Position numbers and translations under genes: made by a program. The notes beneath the pieces are model-generated. The model saw only the letters and a program-made list of their open reading frames with translations, was not told where the DNA came from and ran no database searches. From Sophora flavescens (lineage: Eukaryota; Streptophyta; Magnoliopsida; Fabales; Fabaceae), in assembly GCA_030762895.1 (NCBI GenBank), contig CM061069.1:101759923-101823922 (forward strand): 64,000 nt of DNA, in the 5' to 3' direction. This document shows positions 10,062 through 22,031 of this stretch, piece by piece; position 1 is the stretch's first letter; each line of letters starts with the position of its first letter.

Positions 10062-12364
10062 GTAATGTTTCGATCTTAGTTGTTCCACTATGACCATTGT
10101 TAAGATTCACATTCTAAATCGCAAGATAGTGCGATTGTATGATTTCTTGAAACTTGAGCATGCTAACTAGCATGGAAGATCGACACCCACTGGGTTCATT
10201 ATGAAATCGTCGATCTTCTCTGAAAAATAGAATGATCGACGATTTTGTCGTGCCTCACAATTAAAGAAAGACAAGGTCACCCCCTCTCTCTCTCTCACGA
10301 CTGTGCCGGTGGCGGCTCTTTGTATGAACCTGGATGTGCATTGGTTCCTAGGTGTCGCCTCTCTCTCTCTCTCTCTACAGTGTTTCCTGACTACCTCAGT
10401 GTCTCCCTATCAGAGCCATGTGTGAGTGTGACTTTTCTTTTTTGATGAATAACAGAGGCGGTGTGGACGACTGTGGAACTCCGGGAAATGGGGTTACGGG
10501 TTAAAAGGATCTTAGGGTTTCATGAAATTGGACCACGTGACCCAAATGTTTTTATATGTGTTTTCTTTCTTTCTTTTTTATTTTGTTGGGCCTCAAAAAG
10601 TAAATGAACTAAATAATAAAAAAATAATATAATAAACAGAATATGTATATGTATATTATTTTTTTCCCTTATCTATAAATTTTTAAAGGGTTCTTTTCTT
10701 TATCTATCTTGTTTTTCATGCTTAGGTATAAGTATAATTTTCTACTTTAGCTAGGATCTAACGATCCTCTGAGTTACGATCTTTCATCCCCTCCCGATCC
10801 TTGCTAGGATCTCTATTTTCACAACATTGGCTATGACTCCATTGTGTGCATGGTGGTGATACTTCATGCTTGACTCTGTATAGCTGGATAACTATCACTT
10901 TATGTTTTGGTCATGTCTCATTGTGTTCTACTTTGAATTATGAATTAAAGCAAAATTGAAAGACCTAAATTTCAAAATAGTTCAGAAACCGAGGCTTCTA
11001 CCTCAGAAGGACACCGGGAATGCAATATAGGTAATTTTAATTCTTTTAGTTTTTATTTATAATTTACATTTTCTTTATAAAATTCAGAATGGTTCTAATT
11101 GTTGTGCAAGTGTAATTTTTAATGATTGTTTTTAACAAAGATCTCTTCAACTTTTCGAATGGTTTGGCTGTTGGATTTTCTTTACTTTGTAAGGAACTTG
11201 AACCTTGTGATCTCTAGAGATAAGATTTACGTCCTATTATTTGGTTATATGTGTTATATTATAATAGTGCACCTATAATATAATTTTACAATAGTTGAAA
11301 ATAAAAATAAGCTACTTTAAATAGTGAATCATCTTTTAGGGTATTGATGTTTTGAATGTGATAGCATGAGACGGTGAGCATAAGCGGATTTTTAGTAAGT
11401 TCCATATTTTGTTTAATAAGTGGTTCTTTAAAAAGGTTTTATTCAAATATATTATTTCCATTCCATCCCTCAAAAACTTATTTCTTTTTTAGTATAAAAG
11501 CAACCAGACTACAGTATCCAACTACAATATGTTTAACTTGAAAATGTTAAATTGGTATGCATAAGAATACAAATTTAACCCATTTTTTGAAGTTTAATAT
11601 ACTATCTAGGATTAGGTAAAATGTTAGGTTCTTTTTTCTTTAGGTTTGTAGTAAGCATCAATAAATGAAAGTTAATTTTCTTGGATTTGATTCTCTTTTC
11701 CATCTCCGGTACTATTAATTTTATGTAACTTACGTCTTGCTTGCAATGATGGGAAAATTGTGGCCAAAGTTGTATGAAGTCAAGGTTTTTTTTTATATAA
11801 TTAGGGTGGTCATTGAGCATCTATGCTTGTGTAGGAATATTAGATTTGCATAATTTTACCTTTTTGTAAGCTAGTTTTTTAAATCTATTAGGAAGAATGA
11901 GCTGCCGAACTTAGTTATGGAAATTGTACTATGACATGAACCTTCTCAAAATATATTTTATTGAGAGAATACAACCCATTTGAGTATTTCAATACTTATA
12001 ATTCCAAATTTCATGGACTGTGGTGTAAAGAGACATAAACTTTGATCCCCTCAAAAAAAAGGTATTATGACAAACCGATTCCTTTCACACATCTCATAAC
12101 ATTTTAATTTTATTTTTCTAGGCCAATGGATAACAAGTATTAACTAGACTCCACTTAAAATTATTCTGTACAGCTTTGATATGGCACTAAATTTTTGGGT
12201 TGAACTTGTTTTCTTTCTTTTCGTAGTTGTCGCAGAGGTGTCTATGTGCACATCTTGGCTCCTTTGGAGATATGTGTATACATTGCGACTAAAAGTTGGT
12301 TGGGAGTTTGGTGTGACATTTGGCTATGCACAAGGTACACATTTTTTCATATGAGTAGCTTGTC
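10062..12364. other. Intergenic AT-rich sequence with short CT microsatellites
   Basis: CT-repeat tracts lie near 10280-10298 and 10361-10377. A small inverted word (atcgtcgatcttctc / gatcgacgat) lies at about 10205-10245. No coding region, RNA gene or element end could be supported. Confidence 0.4.
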
Positions 12365-13362
12365 TAACTATAAATTTTTTTTCTTTTTCAAAATACTTCT
12401 CTAGTTCAATTGGACCTCAAAATTTGCTTCATCGTCATTGTTGCTACATCTAATTATTTCAAATGGCTAAACACTCAAATTTTTTCATATTAAGTTTATT
12501 ATAGTTTGATAAACTTATCAAGAAGAGGCTTCATATTCTTGAGTTGTTTCATAATCACGCTTACATATGGGTGGATGTTAATCATATTGTTGTTAAATCA
12601 CATATGCTACTTCTCATTAGTTTTCCAATTTATCAAAACAAGCGATGAAGTCCTATAATCAAAATTTTTTGTTTCGTATAATCGAAGATTTCATCATAGT
12701 CACTTACTGCTTGAGGATATTATTTTGCCAAATTTTATATCCAATGTTTATTCATGCATTGACGTTCGTAAAGAAGAATATAACTACGCCTCTAAAGACA
12801 TTTACCCCCTTGCTTATACTTTTCTTAGATATATGCCCACTCGCTTTTGCTTTTTCAAGAATACATCCACTGGCTTTTCATTTTTTTTCTACACTTGTTT
12901 AAATTATAGACCCACTCACTTTTACTTTTTGAGTGAGTGTACACCCTGAAAAATAAAATTGAGGTTGTATAGATATGATAACTGAGCGGGTATATGCTTC
13001 TTGGTGAGATGTGTATACTTCTATATTAACATCAATTCATGCATAAACAATGGACAAGGGATTTGCAAAATGATATCCTCAAGCAGCAAGCTACTATAAT
13101 GAAGATTCTAATATTAAAGGCATAAAACCACTTTTATTTTAGGACTTCATGCTTGTTCAGATAAGTTGTAAAACCTAATGAAAAGCTTTCTAGCAAAGGT
13201 TCTTTAGTAATAATACTTTTAACATTCATCCATATGTGAGGATGAGTATCAAACAATTCAAGAACGTGGAAGTTAAAGATCCATCTCTTTTCGATGGGAT
13301 AATCAAACCTCCAATAAACTTAATATAACACTAGAAATCTGGCCCACTTATCAATAAAAGCT

Positions 13363-13714
13363 CACTACTAGAAATCTTCTTATTACCTGCAGATTTTCCT
13401 ACGGATTTTCCCCAAAAATTCGCAGGAAACAGGTTTCATGCGGATTTTCCTACGAGTTTCTATCTATATAGGTAATACCTTCGTGGGCAATTTTTTCCTG
13501 CTAATTTTAAAATCTGGAGGAAATTTCCTGCATATTTTTGTGCGAAAAATTTAAATTTGAAGGAAAATTCGCAGGAAATGTCAAAATTTCCTACGAAATT
13601 ATTTATATAGGAAAAAACCATATTTCTGGAAAACTTACAGTAAAATTCAAGGGAAATTCCTTTGGAAAAAATCCGCAGGAAAATCCACAAATAATCCATG
13701 AATTTCTAGTAGTG
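13363..13714. mobile_element. CACTA-type MITE, copy 1
   Basis: The 352-bp element starts CACTACTAGAAAT and ends with its reverse complement ATTTCTAGTAGTG. The flanking triplets gct (13360-13362) and act (13715-13717) fit a 3-bp TSD with one later mutation. The interior is built of words such as ttcctgcggattttc and its complement (gaaaatccgcaggaa). It has no coding capacity. It lies in or at the edge of the left arm of the large hairpin and shares sequence with the element at 16721-17057. Confidence 0.8.
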
Positions 13715-14065
13715 ACTTAAGAATCGGAATATCAGAATCAATGGGACATGGATGTTCCCCAATTGCAGTTTTCAAAATCGCAATCATATATCTTCCACAG
13801 AAAAATCATTATCATAATCCTGTAAATTAACAAATAAAAAAATAAAATAAACAAACCGGGAATTTATTGCTGTCAGAATCAAAATTGTTGATCTCCTTCC
13901 ATGTCTTAAACGACCGTGCTCTGGCGCCACCACAACACAGACAGAGACACGAAATGAAATGACTCAACATTAGATCATTCTTCTATCTACTACATAACAA
14001 AGAATCTTACATAATACCATAAAACACCACAAAAAAAATCTTAAAATGGCCATAATGTCCTTCAC

Positions 14066-14475
14066 CTGTAAACATTGGAGAGAAAACCTCCGAGCCAGAG
14101 CTCCGTCGTCACTGCCGGCAAACTCATCACTGTCATCACCGCAAATATCTGAAACCCTCCCAAATGCATGCACAAAACATCTCATTGCACCAAAACATAT
14201 ATAACATAAAACATCATAACAACAACACCAACACACACAAAACGTTGTTCCTGTTCACAAGCACGAAAATGATGAATGAGGGAACATAAAATTGCTTACG
14301 TCCAAACGTTTAAGGTTTCATTGTGCCATGTGAAGACGCTCCATAGAGCTTCCTTCACTGACCATTCAGAACAGTAAAGGTCCAAGATGAACTTGTTGTC
14401 TTGCAGGTACTCCGGTAACTCCTTAAACTTCACCAATCGCCATTTGGATTTCGATGAACCGTTCTTCGCCTTCAT
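14066..14475 (-). pseudogene. HHP/ADIPOR-like receptor fragment, left hairpin arm
   Basis: Exon 1 (14475 down to 14300) encodes MKAKNGSSKSKWRLVKFKEL then PEYLQDNKFILDLYCSEW and WHNETLNVW, followed by a GT donor. Exon 2 (14167 down to 14066) continues THLGGFQIFAVMTVMSLPAV then ELWLGGFLSNVYR to another GT donor. LPEYL.DN.FIL..YR.EW and WHNETLNVWTHLGGF are hallmarks of the N-terminal cytosolic part and first membrane helix of plant heptahelical proteins (HHP4/5-like, PAQR family). The exon-2 acceptor, which should be AG, reads AT (tgcat), so splicing is lost. The upstream N-terminal codons present in the right arm are missing. VWTHLGGF is closer to the family consensus than the right arm's VWMHFGGF. 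Confidence 0.82.
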
Positions 14476-14781
14476 TGTTCCGACGTCGTTGTTGTTGTTA
14501 TTGTTTTTTCTGTTGCCACCGATCCTGTTTCCTCTTAGCCGGAAAATATTCTCTGGTTACGTTTTCCGGCGAGAAAGTCACTGCCACTTTTTCTCTCTTG
14601 TAGATCTCTACTTGCACTTTTAGCTCTTACTTGGTCCTTCTATTTATACTCACAAATAGAAGGACCGAGTAAGAGCTAAAAGTGCAAGAAGAGATCTACA
14701 AGAGAGAAAAAGAGGCAGCAACTTTCTCGCCATAAAACATAACCGGAGAATATTTTCCGACGAGCTTGTGCATCGACAAAG

Positions 14782-15235
14782 ATGAGTAGTTATCGTCGGA
14801 GAGGAAACAGGAGCGGCGGCAACAGAAACAACAACAACAACGACGTCATAACGATGAAGGCGAAGAATGGTTCATCGAAATCCAAATGGCAATTGGTGAA
14901 GTTTGAGGAGTTGCCGGAGTACCTGCAAGACAACAAGTTCATCTTGGACCATTACCGTTCTGAATGGTCAATGAAGGAAGCTCTATGGAGCGTCTCCACA
15001 TGGCACAATGAAACCTTAAACGTTTGGATGTAAGCAATTTTATGTTCTCTCATTCATCGTTTTCGTGCTTGTTAACAGGAACAACATTGAGTGTGTGTTG
15101 TTGTTGTTGTTACGGTTTTTGATGGTATATATGTTTTGGTACGATGATGATGTTTTGTGCAGGCATTTCGGAGGGTTTCAGATATTTACTGCGATGACAG
15201 TGATGAGTTTGCCGACGGCGACGACGGAGCTCTAA
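14782..15235 (+). pseudogene. HHP/ADIPOR-like receptor fragment, right hairpin arm
   Basis: Exon 1 (14782-15029) starts MSSYRRRGNRSGGNRNNNNN and continues with KWQLVKFEELPEYLQDNKFI, LDHYRSEWSMKEALWSV and WHNETLNVW. Splicing from the GT at 15030 to the AG at 15161-15162 restores the frame into HFGGFQIFTAMTVMSLPTAT. A TAA stop at 15233-15235 then ends a protein of 106 residues. Full HHP proteins have about 350-450 residues and seven membrane helices. This piece has only the N-terminal tail and about one helix, so it cannot be a working receptor. It could still be transcribed and spliced. Its near-identical inverted partner lies at 14066-14475. Confidence 0.82.
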
Positions 15236-15879
15236 CTCAGAGGTTTTCTCTCTAATGTTTACAGGTGAAGGACATTATGACCATTTTAAGATTTGTTTGT
15301 GGTGTTTTATGGTATTATGTAAGATGCTTTGTTATGTAGTAGATAGAAGAATGATATAATGTTGAGTCATTTTGTTTCGTGTCTCTGTGTGTTGTGGTGG
15401 GACCAGAGCACGGTCGTTTAAGACATGGAAGGAGATCAACGGTTTTGATTCTGACAGCAACGGATTCCCAGTTTGTTTATTTTATTTTTTAGTTGTTAAT
15501 TTACAGGATTATGATTTTTCTGGGGAAGATATCTGATTTTGATTTTGAAAACTCCAATTGGCATACACCCATGTCCCATTGATTCTGATAGTCTGATTCT
15601 TAAGTGATATATGGGTCAACATAGCCCATGTGATATGGTTTTAAGTGTTGAGTTTGAGAAGCATGAGTTTCAGTGTTTTTAGAATTTTGAAATGATTAGA
15701 GTAAGGAAAAATAAGGTTGTAAAAAATAGTGAGATCCAAAATGAGTTAGAGTAGTATTTTAAGAAAAGGAAAATGGAAAAATTAATAAATTTCTTAAAAA
15801 GTAATCAACTCAAAGTTGTTGGACTCTTAGAATTGAGGTAAAATAGACATTGTAGGAAGGAGAATCGATTAGTTCTCCT

Positions 15880-16590
15880 TTTTTTAATAAGTAAAGTTAA
15901 GATAACGAGTGAGAGTATGCATGAATTTAGTTGAAATGTTTTGGTTAACTTTATTGATAATGTTAATAAAGCTATGTTTTTTTCTCTCTTTTTTATACAT
16001 GATTGATAGACAACTATATTGTATAAACTAGTAGTAGAAATTTACAATCCAATAATTTATAAATACACTATTAGGTACTCTATCTTTAGAAGGGAGAAAA
16101 GATAATATGTAAATGAGTATCAAATTTGGCATTTTACATTGATTTTTTGCTTCTTATTCGGGGCATTGAAGCCCAAGGTTGTATGAAGAAAATCAAACAT
16201 GATATTAGTCATGAATTAAGTAATATTACTTGATTCCCGACTTTCATCTTGTCAGGTTTTCTTAATAAAACCATGGGCACCAATGCCCCAAACAATAAGC
16301 AAAAACTCAATGTCCATGATGGGCATGTAGCATAGCAATATGCCTTATTTGATACTCATTTACATGTTATATTTTTCCCGGCTAAAGATGTAGTACATAA
16401 TGGTGTAATTATAAAACATTGGATTGTAGATTTTTATTACCGGTTGGAACATCAAACATGTCTATCTCTCATCAAACAAGAGAAAAAAATAAAGGTTTAT
16501 CAACTTTATGAATTAAGTACTCGAAAATCCTTCAACAAGAATTATTCATATTTTCACTATTTATCTTTTAACTTTATTTATGAAAAAACA
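15880..16590. repeat. Foldback of an F-box gene fragment, copy 1
   Basis: Arms of about 345 bp (15880-16224 and 16225-16590) are inverted around aagtaatattactt with essentially no loop. They are visibly diverged. Both arms derive from the same F-box gene 5' region as the open copy at 62293-62646. Words shared on opposite strands include atgagtatcaaat with atttgatactcat, and ggggcattg with caatgcccc. In the right arm the frame starting MGTNAPNNKQK then NVHDGHVA hits a TAG. Neither arm is intact here. Confidence 0.75.
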
Positions 16591-16720
16591 AAATCATGCC
16601 ATCCCCTTGCTGCGTAGATGTTTCTTTCATTAAACTAAGTGTTCAAAAGATTTGTATTGAATATTTTAAAAACAAATTTTATAGTTTTTTAAATTTTCTT
16701 TTTAAAAACACTTATCTAGC

Positions 16721-17057
16721 CACAACTAGAAATATTTTGATTACCTACGGATTTTGGTCAAAATTCGCGTGAAACAGGTTTCCTGCGAATATTTCTACGG
16801 GTCTTCGTATCCAAGTAATAACTTCGTCAGAAATTTTTCCTACGAATTTTAAAATCCGCAGGAAATTTCCTGCGGATTTTCTTGGGAAAATTTTAAATCG
16901 GTAGGAAAATTTGCAAGACATGTCAAAATTTCCTTCAAAATTTCCAACGAATTTAAATCTATTGGAAAAAAATCTTATTTTTGGAAACATTGCAGCAAAA
17001 TTCAAAAGAAATTCTTGTGTAAAAATCGGCTGGAAAATTCATGACTTTCTAGTAGTG
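16721..17057. mobile_element. CACTA-type MITE, copy 2
   Basis: Starts CACAACTAGAAAT and ends ATTTCTAGTAGTG-like (ctttctagtagtg). Flanks are agc on the left and agt on the right. The empty site in the other repeat copy reads ctctagttc, so the original TSD was agt and the left copy has mutated. Length is 337 bp, similar inside to 13363-13714, with no coding capacity. Confidence 0.8.
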
Positions 17058-17956
17058 AGTTCATTTGGATGTGACACCCTCCACCCAGCATGTATTCATA
17101 AAACGTAAAAGATATAAAAGAAAGAGAACACATGCATATTATATCATAATAATAAAAACCGGACAGAGGCTGCCACATTGTAACATAACTTTAACGCAGA
17201 AAAACTAAAACATTGTTTAAAAGAAACATAACAGGAAACATATAACGAACCCAACCCCGATGTCACATTATAGAGCTGGTATAACCAATCCAGTAAAACC
17301 ACTCGGATAAACAAACTAAAACTGAACATAAACTAAACTACGAGTAGTGGCTCCTCAGAGGCACTCCTCAGCAAGCTGCTCACCGTCCATTGCATATCCA
17401 AAAGATACATGCTAACAAACAACAAAATACGGGGAGTAAGAAACATATATATCAACATAATGGGATGGAAGAAGTTAGCAAGATGAACATGAATTATATA
17501 AAACCTTGCCTCTCATACTATATTCGTGTCTTATGAACAAACTGGGAAAACATCCCTTAAATGCATTCATCTTTATTAACATCTCTTCTATGGTCTTAAC
17601 ATCATTAATAAGCCCTATTAATTGGTTAGAGTCTTATTAACGTCATTGTTAGTATTAACATCCACAACAATCAACACTCATTCAGAGAACCATATCATCA
17701 TCATTATCATAACAGTCTCATCATCATCATAACATCATCATCATCATCATCATAGCATCATCATCATCATGAACATTCATGGTATCATAAAACATCATAC
17801 TCAATTGGGCATATCAATGAATCCAATCATACATAATCAAAAATTAACATCAAACAGTACAATAATTAAAGCATGTCATTAACATTAGAATCATATTATA
17901 AATATATCAATTAACATCAAAGAGACAAACAACATAGGACAGGGTCATGTGCTAAC

Positions 17957-19099
17957 TGAGATGCCTCGATGTCCCATTAAAGAAAACCCAAAATATTAAG
18001 ACCTAATTTCGTTATTATCGTTAAGCTGATATTTTAAAACAGTGAAAAAAATTAAAAACATAAAATATACACAACATATATACATACATACATAACATAT
18101 ACACATCAAGACCTGATACAGTACAGTAGAGGGAATCCCGTCAGTCGGATCCCAAAATGTACAAACTGATAATCAACATAAAATAAAAACAACATCCCAA
18201 AGAGACAAGATGCACTGGTCATAGACTCTATACTCAACTATGAGGACCCACTGTTTGTCCTCCAACGTCTGGCTCATACGAGGTCCCATCAAGCTCCTCC
18301 ATAGCTAGCTCCCCCGTAGGATCTTCTCATCACGATCACATAAAAAAAACATATGCAATATAGAGAAGACGGGGATAAGAAACCATATAACATCAAACGT
18401 GGAAAGGGTTGAGCTACACTTAATTAAATAACGGCACACTAAACATCCGTCTCCCAAGTATAAATATATGTAACACAATCATCCACAATCCACATCTAGG
18501 ATCTTTCCTCTACCCTTCATCATGATGCAATGCAAATGCTTTATGAATAATCTCATCGGGTATCGGCCATATCCGAATATAACATCAATATAATCGACAC
18601 GTCCCAGAGTCTTCGGCGCACACCCTCTTCAGGGTGCTCATGCAACGCATGAACTATAGCTGCGACTAAAATGAAATCATCTCTGGGTGGTCCGCCGTTA
18701 GCCTATCCCCGGGAATTCTCCCTCCGAGGCATAGACCCCACTCGACCATGTTTCAGGTCCACTCGACCATGTTTCAGGTCCTTCATATCACAGACCATGT
18801 TTCAGGTCACCCCCTAGTGCCCTAACCGCTCATCATAATCTCATAGATAACCTCAAAATAATCTCATCTCATCAATCTCATCCTCATGTCACGATAATCA
18901 TCTTGGTTAGGCACTGCTATCACATATCATATGCAATCCCCAATACAACCTCATGTCTCAACATAACTTATAACTTACTCAACCTCTTAGCGTAATCATA
19001 ACACTCATCACATCATCACAATCATCATCATGTTATCCAAAATCATCTTCATATATCATCATGTCATAATATCGTTTCCAAATAATAAATACCAAAATA

Positions 19100-19162
<63 letters not shown>

Positions 19163-19261
19163 GTATAAACACTTAAAAAAATAATTACAACACTCATGAT
19201 ATCATACATCAAGTACCAAGTTCAAATCAACCAGTCAAACAGACAATTATCACGTAATAAA

Positions 19262-19314
<53 letters not shown>

Positions 19315-20523
19315 GCGTAACGACGATAAACGCACAATTTCTATATCATCATCGGTACCACTGAGTAGTCCCTAATGTGGTATAGACATTATCCATTACT
19401 CGCTTACGTGTAGGGTTTGGATCGCCCTACGCCATTATCTAACTAAATGTAACCGCGCCGTTTCCGACGTTAAATAGTTTCTTTCCCCCACCTGAAGAGT
19501 CGTACGGTGCTCGAAATGAAACAAAACGAGACTTCCTCCCACTTTCTCAATTCTGCCCTATGCGATTCTTGGGCCTCGGAGCTTCCAAAAAATCACTTAA
19601 GCATCACATTGCGAAGCACATGTTACTACGAGTTCATATTTGAAGAAGAAATTGAATTCCGATAAACGAAACGTAAGATACATAGAGAAACGTAACGAAC
19701 TGAGCTTCGACATAAAAGAGGATGATTTACCATCGGTTTTAGGAGAAACGAAGAAGAGAAGAAGATAGATATCCTTACTACAATCACAACCAAGTACTCC
19801 GTTTCGCGATTGGACAATCGAAACTCATACAACTCTCACCAGAAGTTCTTTCTCTCTCTTGTTTTCTCCTCCTCTCTCCCTAGAAATCCTCTCTTTTCTG
19901 CTCTCAGTGCTCCGTTTTTGTTTCTATCTTCTATTCTTTCAGTTTTGGCTTAAGTGACTTATGTCACTTAAGCCCTTTTTATTTTGCTGATTCACGCAGC
20001 CACGCTCGAGCGTGAGAAATTCAACGCTTGAGCGTGGGAATTGCCACGCTTGAGCATGGAAAGCCACCGCGCCATGCATCCACTCACAGGCTGCCACGTA
20101 AGCCCTGATGAGATGTGGCAAGTCAAAGTATGGCCCTTGTCTGGTTGACTTGGGTGCTGGAGTGTGGATACACCCACGCTCGAGCGTTGACTTCTGGCAA
20201 AAGTCAACTCTTTGCGTTCAGGGTCTGTTCGACTTCCGATTGGGCTCAAATTTGAGATATAGGCTCATAGGACCTAATAAACAACCTAAAACCCTCAAAA
20301 GGCCTAATATCAACTCTAACTCCAAAATTCTTCTTTCACACTCAGACGTCTCAAACACGCTCACCGGGAAAACCCTAATTGGTCTCCACGTTCTAACTCA
20401 CCCGAAAAAGCCGCATACTTGCCATGCAAAGATCTCTAAGCCTCAAACAACGTTTCATCTATGTATCCCAAGTCCTAACCCTAAACCTCAAACGTAAACC
20501 ATACTAAAATACTGGATGTTACA
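17957..20523 (-). repeat. Gypsy A 3' LTR
   Basis: 2567 bp, tgagatgcctcg...ggatgttaca. It is highly similar to the right LTR but has diverged, including unequal microsatellites and indels. For example 18740-18800 has a local duplication of the tttcaggtcc block. It contains an (ATA)n tract at 19103-19162 and (TA)n at 19268-19312. Repeated gctcgagcgtg words lie at 19990-20190. Confidence 0.93.
19103..19312. repeat. (AAT)n and (TA)n microsatellites in the Gypsy A 3' LTR
   Basis: About 19 AAT units near 19103-19162 and about 23 TA units at 19268-19312. The same two tracts in the other LTR (26570-26660 and 26758-26817) have different lengths. Confidence 0.95.
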
Positions 20524-20560
20524 TTTATACCCCCCTTAAAATAAATTCCATCCCCAGAAT

Positions 20561-21949
20561 TTACATACTTGAAAACAGATGGGGGTACTGTTGTTGAATG
20601 TCTGCCTCGCGCTCCCAAGTAGCATCTCCAGTAACACTATCCCATATGACCTTGACTAGAGGGATCTGTTTACCATGGAGTTCTTTAATCCTTCTATCTG
20701 CAATCTTAATCGGTAAAGCCTCATAATCCAGATTCTCTCGGAGTTGTATGGACTCAGGCTCAATGACATGAGAAGGATTTGGGTAATATTTTCTCAATTG
20801 GGAAACATGGAAGACATCTTGAAGGTTGGAAGGGTAAGGCGGTAAGGCCATCTGGCAGGCTACTAGACCAATTCATCGAAGAATCTGAGATGGTCCAATG
20901 AAACGGGGAGTGAGCTTTCTAGACTTTATAGCTCTGCCAATTACAGTCTTCGGAGTGACTCTTAAAAATACGTGATCACCTTCCTGGAACTCCAAGGGTC
21001 TCCTCCTCTTGTTACTGTAGTTTCTCTGCCTATCGTGCACTTCCTTCATTTTCTCTTTGATTTTCCTGACTTGCGCCATTGTTTGTTGTACTACATCAAG
21101 ACCCAACACTTGGCTCTCGCCAGTCTCATACCAACACAACGGAGTCCTACACTTTCTTCCATATAGAGCCTCATACAGTGTCATCCCGATACTGCTATGG
21201 AAACTGTTATTATATATGAACTCAATCAAAGGTAGGAATTCATCCCAACTGCCAACATGTTCCAACACACAGGCTCTTGAAAGATCCTCCACTGATTGAA
21301 TTGTTCTATCAGACTGTCCATCCGTCTAAGGACGATAAGCAGAACTCATCCTCAACTTTGTTCTCAAAGCATTGTGTAACCGTCTCCAAAAAATAGATGT
21401 AAATCTGGGATCTCGGTCGAAGACAATACTCGACGGCATACCATGCAACCTCACAACTTCCTTGATATAAATCTGGGTCAACTTCTCAAGACTACAACTC
21501 TCACCAATGGGTAAGAAGTGAGCACACTTCGTCAACCTATCAATGATAACCCAAATCGCATCAAACCTCTTCGGAGTTCGTGGTAATCCCACCACAAAGT
21601 ACATCGCTATGCTATCCCACTTCCATTCTGGGATATCCAAGGACTGCAACTACCCGGTGGGCTTTTGGTGCTCTATCTTAGCTTTCTGACATACCAAACA
21701 TGATAGAACATACTCCGCCACTTCTTTCTTCATCTTTGGCCACCAAAACATCTTCTTCAAGTCTTGATACATCTTGGTGGCTCCTGGGTGAAAACTCAAC
21801 TTACTCTTAAATGCCTCCTCTAAGATCATCTTCCTAATCTCTAAGTCCTCTGGCACACATATCCGATCCTTAAACCTTAACACTCCATCCGATCCTCTCC
21901 TAAAATCTGAAACCTTACCCTCATCTATACCTCGATTCATATCCACCAA
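20561..21949 (-). pseudogene. Gypsy A integrase and chromodomain-like tail
   Basis: The reading runs from 21949 to 20561. The zinc-binding H2C2 part is FHPGATKMYQDLKKMFWWPK then CLVCQKAKIEHQ. The catalytic core has DRLTKCAHFLPIGES, then DRDPRFTSIF, and after a stop (SSAYRP, TAG, TDGQSD) the glutamate-containing segment. The C-terminal part has GDHVFLRVTPKTVIG and LTPRFIGPSQIL. After a further break comes the tail with GKQIPLVKVIWDSVTGDATW, which resembles the chromodomain-like end of Tekay-type elements. Integrase joins element cDNA to host DNA, and the tail is thought to guide site choice through chromatin. Stops and frameshifts at about 21650, 21325 and 20860 disable it. Confidence 0.88.
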
Positions 21950-22031
21950 ATATTCATCCTATCGCTGCTTAACCTTAAGATCTCTCAAAAACTCACTACT
22001 GATGGTAATCATACCTAAGCATATTCTATCC

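Larger units (their letters stand above)
13715..15608. repeat. Large inverted repeat (hairpin) built from an HHP gene fragment
   Basis: Two arms of about 0.93 kb (13715-14645 and 14654-15608) are inverted around an 8-base loop. The stem at the loop is ggtccttctattt / aaatagaaggacc. The outer ends pair acttaagaatc with gattcttaagt. Arms match along their length with scattered substitutions and small indels; the right arm has about 40 bp, including ATG 14782, that the left arm lacks. Each arm carries the first two exons of an HHP-like gene, with the intron and a surrounding non-coding part. A transcript from either strand would fold into one long stem. Copy 2 of the repeat unit lacks this insert. 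Confidence 0.92.
12365..16720. repeat. Approximately 2 kb repeat unit, copy 1 (with hairpin insert)
   Basis: The segments 12405-13330 and about 15650-16719 together form a unit of about 2 kb. It recurs collinearly as 31372-31503, 35905-36305, 41396-41956 and 62251-63168 (copy 2). A word of about 30 bp ending in cttctctag or cttatctag occurs at 12373-12404, 16687-16719 and 63138-63168, that is before copy 1, between the copies and after copy 2. The two copies are therefore direct tandem repeats. The right part of the unit is a foldback made of an F-box gene fragment. Copy 1 differs by an insert of about 2.3 kb (HHP hairpin plus MITE) between 13330 and 15650. Confidence 0.8.

Noticed and set aside
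10281..10377. Regulatory GA-box-like promoter elements
   Set aside because: The CT tracts are simple repeats with no linked transcript or TATA box that I can support.
14782..15235. A functional HHP receptor gene
   Set aside because: Only the N-terminal tail and about one helix are present, followed by a stop; it lies in a hairpin arm.
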